Positions 21,894-33,032 of a stretch of DNA of 64,000 bases are shown here, one piece after another; the stretch's first letter is position 1, and each line of letters begins with the position of its first letter. The position numbers and the translations under genes are program-made. Under the pieces are notes generated by a model, which did not search any database, was not told the origin of the DNA, and saw nothing but the letters and a program-made list of their open reading frames with translations. Location: assembly GCA_009829735.1 (NCBI GenBank), contig CM020620.1:372001-436000 (forward strand), in the 5' to 3' direction. Source of the stretch: Pyropia yezoensis (taxonomy: Eukaryota; Rhodophyta; Bangiophyceae; Bangiales; Bangiaceae).

Positions 21894-23103
21894 TCACATG
21901 GTCGTAATCTCCTCCTTGCTCTGCACGTACGACAGCGTCCCAGCCACGATGGTGCCCGCCATGAGCACGCCCAGCAGCGGCTGGATGACCACCCCCCAGA
22001 TGGATAGCCATGCGTCTAGGAGGACCTCATTGTGGGATGCGTAGTGGGGGATGAGCGCAACGACCAGCCACGCCAGGAAGAAGCACACGACAAAAAAGTC
22101 CTGCGTGGAGGAAGAGGAGGGGAAGTAGGGGGTAGGGGCCGTCGGGACGAAGAAAGGCAGCCACACGCCCAAGCACAAAAAAACAAAGCGTACAGTATGG
22201 TAAACATAAGACGTGATGAGCACCGCGTGTCCCGACAGCGACGACCCCCCCCCCGCACTTATGGCACGCCGGGCCGCGCGTCAGGCCACCCACGGTCCCG
22301 TCCCGGGGAGCCACGCAGGTACCGGCGCGTGTCAGCCACGGCCGATAGCCAGCGGGCAGACACCCTTACCACCATCACCGGCCACGGCCCACGTGGTGGA
22401 CCCAAAACCCCCATGTGTCGCCCGCACAGTTCCACACCAGCCACACCCCCCTCAGGCTGTAGCCCCCCACCGTCTCAACCCCACCCGCCCCCTTCCTCCA
22501 CTTTGCATGGCCGTGGGACGTCACGCACCGCCACCAGCAGCGTCGATACAGCCTTGCCCACCCGCTCCAGTGTCGATGCGGGCACAGGGGCGTCGTCTGA
22601 GGAGGGCGGTCACACAAGAGGAGTTTACGTCGAGGGGGGCGGCGGGAGAGAGAGGAAGAACACCACACCGAAACACACACCGTCACACGGACGGACCCGC
22701 CATCGAAACGTACAGGGGGGACCACGACGACCAAACGTCGTCAGACAAGCCACAGCGCCGCGTCAGTGGCGGCCCACCGCGCCGGGTGGAGTGTGGCGTG
22801 AACAAATCGCCCAAACCGTCGGGGCCAGAGGCGGCGCAGTCATCCCTGCACCGCCTCAGTAGCAACTCTTGCGCTGGCCCCAGCCCACCCTCCAACCTCG
22901 CCTCCCTCGCCCCCCCCTCGCCCCCCCCTCGCCCCCCTCGCCCCCCCCTCCCCCCATCACGCCGCCACGCACCTTCCGAGTCGTCCTTGCCATCCCGCCG
23001 CCGCTGGCGGGACCGAAAGCCCGCCAAATCCCGCTCCAGGGTCGCCTCGACAGACTCGCCTGGCGTCGCCGCCACCGCCCGCAGCGACGGCTCGGCCGCC
23101 GCC

Positions 23104-23135
<32 letters not shown>

Positions 23136-23414
23136 TGGCGCTGCCGCCTGCCGCCCCGTGGCCGTCTCGGCAGCTGCCATGGGCGCCGCCGACGCCGCCT
23201 CTACGGCGCCTGACCCAGGCGCGGGACCGCTGGCGCCGCCGCTCGATGCGCGGCGCTTGCGGCCGCCACCGGCGGCCCGCTTGGGGCGGCCGCCTGCCGG
23301 CGGCGGCCGCGTCTTGCACACCACCCCGGCCCGGCTGGCGGCGGCGGGCCGCCCCACCGCCACGGCGGCGCCCAAGGGCGGGGGCACGAGAAAGGCGCTC
23401 GCGGTGAGCGTCAT
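21894..23414 (-). CDS. Putative plastid-targeted small membrane protein (multi-exon, model incomplete)
   Basis: Two pieces on the same strand look like one gene. The first, from ATG 23414 to a donor at 22973 (GGAAG|GTGCGT), encodes MTLTASAFLVPPPLG, an Ala/Arg-rich leader of plastid transit type, then an Ala-rich low-complexity stretch and a charged segment (LERDLAGFRSRQRRRDGKDD). The last exon starts after CCACGCAG at 22100 and encodes two hydrophobic segments (FFVVCFFLAWLVVALIP and IQPLLGVLMAGTIVAGTLSY), ending KEEITTM and TGA. A short exon before it (ending VLITSYVYHT near 22203) fits. The reading phases of the first and last exons do not match directly, so a middle exon between 22.2 and 22.95 kb is missing from this model. 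The function is not recognised, and the two ends could be separate genes. Confidence 0.4.
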
Positions 23415-23449
23415 GGCGTTTGTGAACAGGAAGCGTTGAAGCGGTAGCG

Positions 23450-24700
23450 CGGCGAGGGGGGGCGGAGGGGGGGCGTCGTTGGTCTGCTGCACAGAGCTCC
23501 GGCTTGGTGGGGGAGAGGGCAGGCGCGCGCGGGAGTCCTGGGGAGAGGGCAGGCGCGCGCCATGTAGTATCCCAGGATCCCAAACGCACCGGAAATTTTT
23601 TGCGGGTGGCACCCCCAGTTAAGGGCGGACATTAGAGTTCAGAAGGAATATTGCATTACATCCAACACGTGCCACGTTCGGGCGACTTCTCTCTCGATAC
23701 GGCTTCCTGGTTGGACGAGAGAAAAGATATACGACCATACGCAGCAAGAAAAAAAGAAGCAAGAACACAAAAGAAATAACAAGAGAAAAAAGAGGTACAA
23801 ACGTATCTCTTCCGTAGCACCTGAAAATGCCTCGTAAGAAGGGCCATTTTTTCCATGCATGAAAAGTCAATGGTTCAAAGTGGTTCGGCAATTAGTCCGC
23901 GCGCGAATGCAACTTTCAGGGGCTCTCGCACTTGTATATGAGTTTTACAATTCTCCCCGGAATCCATCTGATCCACAGCGCAAATCGAACGGCCCCACCC
24001 GCTCCTGCCAGAGCCCACGGTCAGATCCGGACATGAGAGCGAAAGGACAAGGAAGCAGCAGCGGAGGAGGCCGAAGCAGAGGCCGACGATGCCTTGCTTG
24101 CTGCTGCAGAGGAAATGTGCCTTGCCATTTTGCTTGACGATTAAATATACACTGGCTGTTCTTTCACATGACCTGTGTACTCTGGACATTCCTGTGTACA
24201 TCTTCCAGGCTCCTATGTCTTCGCTCAGGTTCCCCTGGGTGCCCCGTGTGCGACTTGCGCGCATGCCGAGGAGGAAGATACGACGACCAACCCATGGAAG
24301 AGACCTTCTGGGATGCGGGGAAATAACTGAGCTGCTCTTGTTCCCGTGCAACCATCCCCTTCCGCCTTAGAGGACCTGCTCGCCCTTGGGCTGTCTTGTG
24401 TGACTTCGTCGTTGCTGTGGCGATGCCCGTGAGGCACTGTGCGCTTTTTCATTGAGAAGAAATGTGCTGATTCCATGTCGATTTTCCACGCAAGAGGCCC
24501 TCCAGAGCAGCCCCAGGCAGCTGTGCTCCATTTCTCATCAGACACGTCGCTTGAACCCTGGAATAGTGTGACAGCTTTCAGTATATGCCATATTTGCTCC
24601 TGACACAGCGCTCTGGGCCAATGGCTGATCCGGAATCGCTCTGAACTCTAGTGTCCTCTCTGGGCACGCCTTAACTGGGGGTGGTGGTGGTCGGTGAGAA
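23450..24700. other. No gene recognised
   Basis: This stretch is less GC-rich and has only short frames with no family resemblance on either strand. I see no tRNA-like or snRNA-like sequence. It may include the promoter of the - strand gene ending at 23414. Confidence 0.4.
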
Positions 24701-26480
24701 GCTCTGAGAGTGCGCCGTGCCCGTCCGCGCTCCACAGCGGCCGCTGGGCTCTGGCCCAGCCCCGACGCCGTCGGGGTACACGTGTGCTCCGATAGCTACA
24801 TCATGCTACTTACCGTCCTATGTACTGACCCTCCCATTCCCGCCCCGCCTGGAAAACGCTGTGATGCCAGGCTCCCGCCACCGCGGTACCCTCCTCCCGC
24901 CACCCCGCGCACATCCATCCCGCTGGGCCCCCCCGGCGCGCTGCGCCCCCCCCCCCCCGCGCGCTGCGCCCCCCCCCCCCGCCCGCGCCGCCTGCCCCCC
25001 ACCCGCGCCGCCCGCGCCATCGCCGCGCCGCCCGCCCCCCGCCGCGCTCCACCGCCCTCCACCCGCACTGCCCCCCTCCCGGCCGCGCCGATCCCCCGGC
25101 ACCACCGCGCCTCACCATCCCCGCCCCCGCCGCTGCCCGCTGCCGACGCAGCTGCCGGCGGCCGGCGGCCGCCCCCGCCCCCCGCCGTCGCGGCCGGCCG
25201 GCGGCCGCCCCCGACCCCTGCCGCCGCGGCCGGCCGCCGGCCGCCCCCGCCCCTCGCTGCCGCCGCCGCCTGCGCTTTCACCTGCGCCCCCGCTGCTGCT
25301 GCTGCCAGCTGCTGTCGCGAGCTGCAGCCGCCGCCACCGCGGGCGGCCATCGTCCGCCATCGCCTCCCGCCGCCGCGGGCCGCCTCCGGCCGCCCCCCGG
25401 CCGCCCCCGCCCCCTGCTGCCGCGGGCGACCGCCAGCCGCCCCCGCTCCCACCCACGGCGGGCGGCCGCCAGCCGCCCCCGCCCCCCGCCGCCGCCGGCA
25501 GCCTCGGGCCGCCCCCGCGCCGCAGCCGCGGACGGCTGCGCTCCCACCCACGCCCCCGCTGCGGCCGCCGTCGGCTGCTGCCGCCGGCTGCCGCCGCCGT
25601 CACCGCGGGCGGCCGCCGGCCGCCCCCGCCGCCCACTGCCGCGGGCCGCCGCCGGCCGCCCCCGCCCCCGCCGCCGCGGGCAGCCGCCGGCCGCCCCCCG
25701 GCCGCCACCGCCCTGGGCGGCCGCCCGCCGCCTCCGGCCTCCGCCGCCGCGGGCGGCCGCCGGCCGCCCCCGCCACTCGCCGCGTCGGACGGCTGCCCGC
25801 CGCTACCGCCCACCGCCTCACGGCCGCCTGCGCTTTCACCTCAAGTTCCGCTTCCGCTCCAGTCAGCTGCTGCCGGCGCCGCCCCGGGCGGCCGCCGGTG
25901 GCCGCCGCTCGCGGCCCCGCGCCCGATTGCGATCCCGCACCCGCCCCGCACCCGCCCCCGCCGCCGCTGCGGGTGGCCGCCGGCGGCCCCCGGCCGCCCC
26001 TGCTGCCGCGCGCTGCTTGTTCCGCCGAGGGCGACAGCCGGCCACCCCCTCCGCTCGCCACCGACGGCGGTTTTCCAGCCGCCCCCGCCCCGGGCCCCGC
26101 GCCCGCCCGCCCTCCCGCCCCCGCCCCCGACGCCGCCGCCTCCAGCTGCCCCCAGCCGTCCCGTCTCCGTTCCATAGCTGCAGCCGGCTGCGCCGCCACC
26201 GCTGCTGGCTGCCCCCGGCGCCTCCGGTGGCCGGCGGCCACCCCCGCCCTGCGTTGCCGCGGGCGGCCGCGGGCGGCCACCAGCAGCGCTTACCCGCGGC
26301 CCCGCCGCCGCTCCCGCCTCCAGCCCGGCCTCCGCCACCGCCGCCGGTTGTCACCGCCCCAATGGTCGGTCGCCAGCGGCCCCATCCGATTGGCACCCCC
26401 TGGTGCCGACGCCGTGGGCGGCTGCCAGCCGCGCCCAACCATGGGCAGGCCCAATTACAGCCGCCCTGGGTCGTAGTGCG
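24700..26480. repeat. GC-rich simple-repeat block (CCG/GGC rich)
   Basis: It consists of imperfect repeats of roughly 30-50 bp built from GCCGCGGGCGGCCGCC-like and CCCCCGCCCC-like words. Long frames are open on both strands because stop codons are rare at this base composition: Pro/Ala/Arg on +, Gly/Arg on -. No start context, domain or conserved block supports a protein. I read it as satellite-like low-complexity DNA. Confidence 0.6.
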
Positions 26481-26932
26481 CCGCTTGCGCCCCAGAGCAC
26501 CCCCGGCGACTGCCGCCGCGGGCGCCGACGGGCCAGTTCTGGCGCCCCCCCGTGTTCTTGCACGCCGGCGCGGCAACCTGTCCTGCTTGGGGCACGGATC
26601 GGCGGCCACTGGCTTGCTGGTGCCGCCACGCCCCCCTTTCGGCTGCCCGTTTCTCGGATTTCTCGCCGGCCCCCTTCTGTCCGCGCTTTTGCCTGCCCCC
26701 CTCCTGGTGTACGCCTCTCGTCTTGTGGCAAAAAGGACCGCCAGAGTGTTTCCGCAGGCATTTTTAGCTGTCCAGAACATGGCTGCCGTGGCCCATAGAA
26801 GCAGCCAAAGGCGTCACCCTCCCTCGCTCCCACCGCCACTCGCACTACCGCTGTCTGCAACAGACCCAGCCTCAACGTCCGCGTTGCCACCTTCTGGTGG
26901 TCCCGCACAGGCGGGCCCTGCCACACCGACAG

Positions 26933-27190
26933 TTACCTCACTCTTCCCGCCGTCAAAACTAGCCCCCTTCTTGCTCTCCCCACCGTCAACACTATCCCCC
27001 TACTCGCTCTCCCCACCGTCAAGGCTTGCTCCCATCTCACTCTCCCCACCGTCAAGCCTTGCTCCCATCTCACTCTCCCCGCCGTCAGCATCCGCTCCAA
27101 ACTCGCCCTCCCCTCCTTGAACAGCTGCTCCTGCGCCACTCTCCCCGCTATCAACGCTTGCGTCCATCGCACCCTCACAGCCGTCAACGC
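26933..27190 (-). repeat. 30-bp tandem repeat encoding an Asp/Gly/Glu/Ser decapeptide
   Basis: About eight units of roughly 30 bp encode variants of DGGESEMGAS at the C-terminus of the KDZ-like gene. Two further units continue in frame past a TAG at 27000-27002. Confidence 0.75.
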
Positions 27191-30100
27191 TTGTTCCTAA
27201 CTCCACCGCGCCGCCGCCTGGCAACCGATCTGGCTCCGCTCGGCTATTGACGCTTGCCAGGCAGGTGCACTCCCTGCGGACGCACTTGACTCCGCGGACC
27301 TTGAAGTAGTACGAGTTGAGGCGGACCCCGTCATTTTCGGCCTTGGCCGCGGCGTCCGTCAGCTTGAAGGCAGCGGTCAGGTTCATCAGCGACAACTGCG
27401 CAATGCGGTGCGCCATAAAGGAAGCCGGGGACATGTAAGTGAGGTGGCCCCGGAACTTGACGGATATTGAGTGCTGCACCTCGGCCGCCTGCGTGGACAC
27501 GCAGTTGGTGACCGCCAACGCCGCGTCCGGGTTGTACACGCAGGAGCACGTGTGCCCCTTGGCGTGCACCCGGTCGAGGCAGAAGCACACGCCGTGATGG
27601 GAGAGGATGAACCGCACCCGCTGCATTCCGTTCCGGTCAATCTTGCAAGCGACGCCGTAAAACACGACCTTAGGCAGCGTAGGGAAGCGCTCCAAGATGA
27701 GGGAGAGCGCGTCCGCCACGCTCTCGGCCTGGAACATCACTCGGAACCCAAATATGACCACATGCGGGCAGACGATGTTTAAGACCTCAGCCGTCAGGCG
27801 CGAGTGCTTGGGGAACGACTTCGAACACCGATCCCCCGCGTCCTCAAGCGCAGCCTGTGACCCCTTCCGTGGCGCCCCACCGGCCGCCTGTTGACGGCTA
27901 ACCCCTCTGCGTGGCTTCGCCCGCGGTGTGAAGATAGCCGGCCTCACCCGCTTCAAATACCCGAAGTACTCAAACGTCTTGTAGGGGGAGTCGAGGTCGT
28001 GGTCCTTGAAAATGGGGTGCTCGGCCGCATACTTCTTGTACTCCTCATGCGTCGTGACGCCCAGCTACCGCTTGCAGAAGTCCAGCGTCTCGGTCTGGCC
28101 GGCGTCGAGCGCCTTCTGGGCCGCCAGCTGGAAGTCCCTGTCAACCACCTCGTCGACGTCGACCGCAAACAAGAGCAGCCCCCCGACCGCCATGCGCACC
28201 GCGGGCTCCTTTGCCAGGAGTGGACCGATGCGCGCGAAAAAGTTGGCCACAAAGCCGACAGCGTTGGACGCTGTCGCCTTCTTGCGCCACAGCCCCCCGT
28301 CTTCCTTGACCAGCTCTTCGGCCAAAGCTCGAGGGGGACCTTGAGGTTGGCCTGCAAACATGTTGACCACGGGGTCACCCAGCAGCCCCAAGATGAACGG
28401 GCGGACAGTCACCCACTCCGTGCCCGCCGCGGTAAACTCGTCCAAAAGGGGATGGCATGTTCCCACCCGCTCGTACCAGGGTGCTGAAGTAGGTGCCACC
28501 GCTGGGGCATCCCCGAGCCCGCCGGCTGTCCCGTCTTGTGCCGCACGCGCCGAGCCGCCATCGTCGCCCGAGGCAGCTGCAGGAGGACCCTGGCCGGCGG
28601 GGTTGCCACTTCGATCGATGCCGCCGCCGTTGACGGCATCCCGGGGCCGCGAGCCGGTGAGGTCGTCCACCGAGGTCCCCTCAAAGAAGCGGAAACACAG
28701 CGTGGCGGCGTGGCGCTTGAGCTGCCAGTTCTCAATGGTGGCTGCTAGCCGCCCTCGAGGGCGCACCGACGAAACAACAGCATGAAGCTTTTCGAGGGCT
28801 TGCGCGTCTGTCTTGTTGAGCCTGTCCCCGGTCTTGACGACCTTTCGTATAGCCGCCCTGATGCTTAGCTCTCGTATGGCCGAGTAGTTGTCAATCTTGG
28901 GGTTCATACTTGGTAGATGTAGCGCGGGACGGGAGACGAGGATGCCATCCCGCAGCTGGAAGCCGAGAGACTGGCCGTCGATGACGATGTAGTCCGGGTT
29001 GACGCCACACTTGGGGCAGACGAAAAGTTTGGGTGTTGGCTGCAAGGTAGCCACGAAGCAGCGGCCGAGCAGGACGATGAGCTGCCGCCGCAGCCCAAAG
29101 CTTGACCGCAACGACGCCAAGAAGGAGGTGGCTGCAGAGTAGGAAGACCGCGAGTTGTACACGAAAGACAGGAGGCCGTCACAGAATGACCGCGTGAGGA
29201 GCAGCACGTGCCCCGCGTCGTCGGACTTGCGAAGAGAATACAGGCCATCCTCCCCACCGTCGTACGGCACGTCATGCCCATCCGGGCACGTCCATTCCCC
29301 TATCGTCATCTACTCACAGGACGAGGCGGACAGAACGTAGGACTTCAGAGCGAAAAAGAGCAGCCACCGGGCGTCAGTTCATGACCACAAAGCGAGCAAA
29401 ACGTTGACCAGCAAGAAACAATCACACGGTGCGCAACAATCACATGGTGCGCGCAGATGGGAGAAAAAAATGACGTACCTCCATTGGCGCCAGAGCATTC
29501 CCGTCGCTGTATAGCAGCGCCGCGGTCTCAACGAGTTTGGCCTCGTCTGACCTCCGCGCATCGCACTTGGAGCAGCGTTTCTCCGCCAAAACCGCCGACG
29601 GGTCGTACGCGAGGCCGAGCTCCGCCATGCGCCCAACCAATGTCACCGGCTTGGCAGGAGGCGCTGGTTGGCCGTCAACACCGACGGGGGGCGGACAAAA
29701 GATGGCGGCTGCAGGTACGTCGACCGTGGCCAATTCTGCCGTCCGTGCCCACAGCAGCGCCCGCCTGTCCTCGTCCGTGCACGCCACGAGGTTGCGCTTC
29801 TGCCGGTCCCTGGAGATGACGACAAGCTCCTCCTCGATGACCCGCTCGTCTTCTTCATCCTCCCGCGCCGAGTCGTCGCTGTCGGAAAACACATCCGAGG
29901 AGTCACCGTCGTCCCCGCGCCCCCCGACCAAACGGTCCAGCTTCCGCACCAAAGACGCATGGTGACAGCGGCGCTGGGCCGACTTGCAGCCCACCGTGAT
30001 GCACTTGATCAAGTGCCGCCGGGCGGCCACGACCGGGCTGTAGATCACCCCGTCCAAAGCGGCCGCAGCTGCGCCGCGGAAGGTAGATATGTCTACCGCG

Positions 30101-30862
30101 AACGGCTTCGTGCCGACTGCCACGCGGAGGTACTGAGACAGCGCAGCTTCGTGCTCAGCCAGGTCCTTAATGGCCTTCTTGAACGCCTCCGCGTGCCAGA
30201 ACGTGCTGTCCTGCCCAGCCATCGAGAGCAGACCCACGTTCTCCGTGTGGCCCCAGCAAGAGCACAGGGTCGCACCGTCTGGGCAGAGCCACAGTGTAGC
30301 CAGGTCCACAGCTTGCGGTCCAGTGACACAAAACAAGAAGCGCGAGGGGGAAGAGTCGGCGCCGACAACTTGTGCCATCATGCCGCTCCCGACGGTAGCG
30401 CCCACCAGCGTCCGCTTCCCGAGCAGACGACTCAGTGCGGCCGTAATGAGGCCGACAAGCACATGCTGTCGCTCGAGGGTAGACTCGCCTCGAGGCCGCC
30501 CGCGAGCCCGACGGGGACGGCGAGCTGGTCGACGGCCAGCCTTCGACTTGGTGCCCTCAGGGGAATCGGGCGCAGATGCGTCGGAGTCGCTGCTATCGTC
30601 GAGCGGCGGGGGCGAGTCAAACCCGCGGCCATCCTCGTCATCATCGGGGGACGGGTAATGGTCGAGAAAAACTTGGGATGAGGGGGAGGGGGGGGGGGGG
30701 CAAGCTAGAACGCTCGATGGATACCTCGGGAACAACCCGCGCAGCGAGGGACCTCGCCGGTCGTGTCGTCGACGCAGCCAGTCGCAGCAGCCCCAGCGTG
30801 CCCAACTGCGTTTGACGGGAACGCAGCGTTGAGTGCGCGTTCATGCAGTCGTCGTCGTCCAT
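27000..30862 (-). pseudogene. KDZ-superfamily (Zisupton-like) transposase gene with in-frame stop
   Basis: A candidate first exon begins at ATG 30862 (MDDDDCMNAHS). The next spans about 30671-29479, with a Ser/Asp-rich and basic N-terminus, a zinc-binding-looking CSKCDARRSDEAKLV and donor GAG|GTACGT. The last starts at 29309 after TGAGTAG and reads to 27000. KDZ hallmarks are CPKCGVNPDYIVIDGQSLG (zinc pair plus first catalytic Asp), CPHVVIFGFRVMFQAESVAD, FCLDRVHAKGHTC and the glutamate-containing STQAAEVQHSI. The second acidic position, normally Asp in a YDxAC motif, reads FYGVAC. One frame is shared across a single TAG at 28065-28067 (DFCKR, stop, LGVTTHEEY). These two changes suggest an inactive or domesticated copy. 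The first splice junction is not phase-consistent in my model. Confidence 0.6.
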
Positions 30863-31840
30863 GGCAGGCAAGCCAACGGCACTCCCAAGGAGACAGCATT
30901 CGGGCGCAAAATGCGCCCGAGCGAGAGCTAGACGACGGTTGCGCAGCCGGGGGCGAGGCGGTGCGCCGAGGTGCACGGCGGTGGGCCTTCGCTCGAGCGA
31001 TTGACGTATTTGTCGCGTGACCGCGATTGTAAGGGCCGCTTCTGCAATTTCCCCTCATCAATCAAAGATTCCGAAATACTTGCATCGATTTCTGCTCAAA
31101 GAGTTACTTGATGTAGTCCCCCATGGATTATCTGACAGTTCTGATTTCGCGATCTGGACCAGATTGGCCAATCAGCGCCCGGGAATCACTCGAATCTGGG
31201 CCGGCGGGCCTTGCCGCTTGAGTTGTACGCCGCACAGTCTCGCCGATCGGCTCAAATGCCGGCCGCCCAAGGGAGTGCTCCCGTAAGCATACCTTTGGTT
31301 TGTGCTTCGCCCACCGGCCAGGACGAAAGATGTAGTGTGCCTTGCCCGACGTGCGCGGTCCTCGTTCTCGACGTCGATACGTCGGTGATTGCGTCTTCAT
31401 GCCCGCCCTTTCGCTGCCACCCGCCGCGCCATCCCGCCCGAATCCATCCATGGAAACGATGGTCCCCAATCCTGTGGAGCCATCGTCGGCGACCGGAACC
31501 ACTGTATTTCAGTGCATGTTTTCCTGTATTTCAACGCCTGTTTGAAATGCAGTAAATACAGGCAGATGCTTGCAACTCAGGCACCGAAAAAGGGCAGCAA
31601 CAATGGTGTGATGCAACATACACCACGTGTATTGCATCCCATAACACACCTCAATGCAAGCTAGATTGCAGTGTGAAACACAATGAGTTGAATAGGCCAC
31701 TACAGGGCGTATCCGGCACATGCCGGATGACGCCGGATGACGGCCCATTTTATCCCGGTCCTTGTGGATTTGCTCATTCAATTTTGTTTACTTCAGTTGT
31801 TGCTCAGAAACATATCACAGAGGCGGGCCACCTGGAGCTG
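30863..31840. other. No gene recognised
   Basis: Short frames only. The stretch presumably contains the upstream region of the KDZ-like gene. I found no terminal inverted repeat pair by eye. Confidence 0.35.
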
Positions 31841-32930
31841 CCTGATCAGGTGAATAGACACAGACACGGACAGACACTACAGACAGACACAGTCACAGCC
31901 ACTCGCCACATCGACGTCAGTGCCTCGCCACAGTGTCTGGGCCGCGCCCGACACACACCGTCAGACACCGCCACAGACACACACGGTCGTCGGGTCCACC
32001 TGTGATCCCCCACCACGTGCACCACAACAGCATCCGCCTCCCATACACACGCCAACCTTCACCACCACACAGGCTGTCACTATCTTACCTGTCCACTCCA
32101 CCGCCACCACCGCGCCAGCCACCACTGACAGCCGCCACGCCACCCCAACTCCGCTGCGGTACCCGCCCTGTGCCGAGCCGCCCACCAACAACGCCACGAG
32201 AGGTGCCACCTGCGGACGCTTACCCCAATTGCAGCCACCACCCGCACAGCAGCCCATCTTCACCACCGTGTCAGCGGCGCCTGTGCATCCCGCCCCGCCG
32301 CGGCAGCCACCACCCGCCCAGCCGCCCACAAAACCGCCCGAGGCAGCCGTCGCACGTGCGGCTTGCACCGCCGTGGCAGCTGACACCCGTTCAGGCCACC
32401 CGCCCAGCTGCTCCCCTCGACCACCGTGGCAGCGGCGCCTGTGCATTCCGCACAGCCGCGGCAGCCACCAGGCGCCGAGCACCACCCGCCAAGCTGCCCA
32501 CGAAAACCACGGCGGCAGCCGTCGCCCGTGCAGCTTGCACCGCCGCGGCATTTGCCACCCGACCAGGCCACCTGCCCAGCCAACGTCCTCCACCACCGCG
32601 GCAGTGGCCCGTGCATCTCGCACGCACTTTCGCGGCAGCCACTCCGAGCCCACCGCGCACCGACGCCACGGTGAAAGCGGCGCCCGCGAAGATAGCGCCG
32701 CCGCGGCGGCTGCCGCACGTCCTGCTGCCCCCGAACAGCACATTGGCAGTCGCCACCCACCAGTCCCCCGACCGACGCCAACGCGCCACCACTCGTCCAG
32801 CCACCCACCATCATCACCGAGGCAGCCGTCACCCACCCGCACCGCCGCGGCACCGTGGCAGCCGCTGCTAGCGGCGCCCCGTGCATCAGGACCGCCGCGT
32901 AAGTCGCCGCACACTTGTTGTCCATCACCA
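31840..32930. repeat. CAGACA-rich tract and degenerate ~160-170 bp tandem repeat
   Basis: 31850-31990 is rich in CAGACA words. From about 32260 a unit starting CCACCGTG/CCACCGCG recurs at 32263, 32421 and 32593 (spacing 158 and 172 bp), each with GCAGCC and CCCGTGCA words. Long frames are open on both strands by composition; I do not support a gene. Confidence 0.55.
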
Positions 32931-33032
32931 CCATGGCGACGGCATATCGGACATACAGGGACGTACAGGGACATACAGTGACACACAAGCAAACACAGGA
33001 AGTAGCAAGAAAGCAATGATCATTGAACACTG

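Noticed and set aside
24700-26480. Long Pro/Ala/Arg frame on + and Gly/Arg frames on -
   Set aside because: Frames are open on both strands because of CCG/GGC repeats; no conserved block, domain or splice signal supports a protein.
26900-27190. CRISPR-like direct repeats
   Set aside because: It is a coding decapeptide tandem repeat without spacers in a eukaryotic gene.
31920-33016. Long His/Pro/Thr-rich + frame and Cys/Gly-rich - frame
   Set aside because: They follow a degenerate 160-170 bp tandem repeat, with comparable frames on both strands and no family match.
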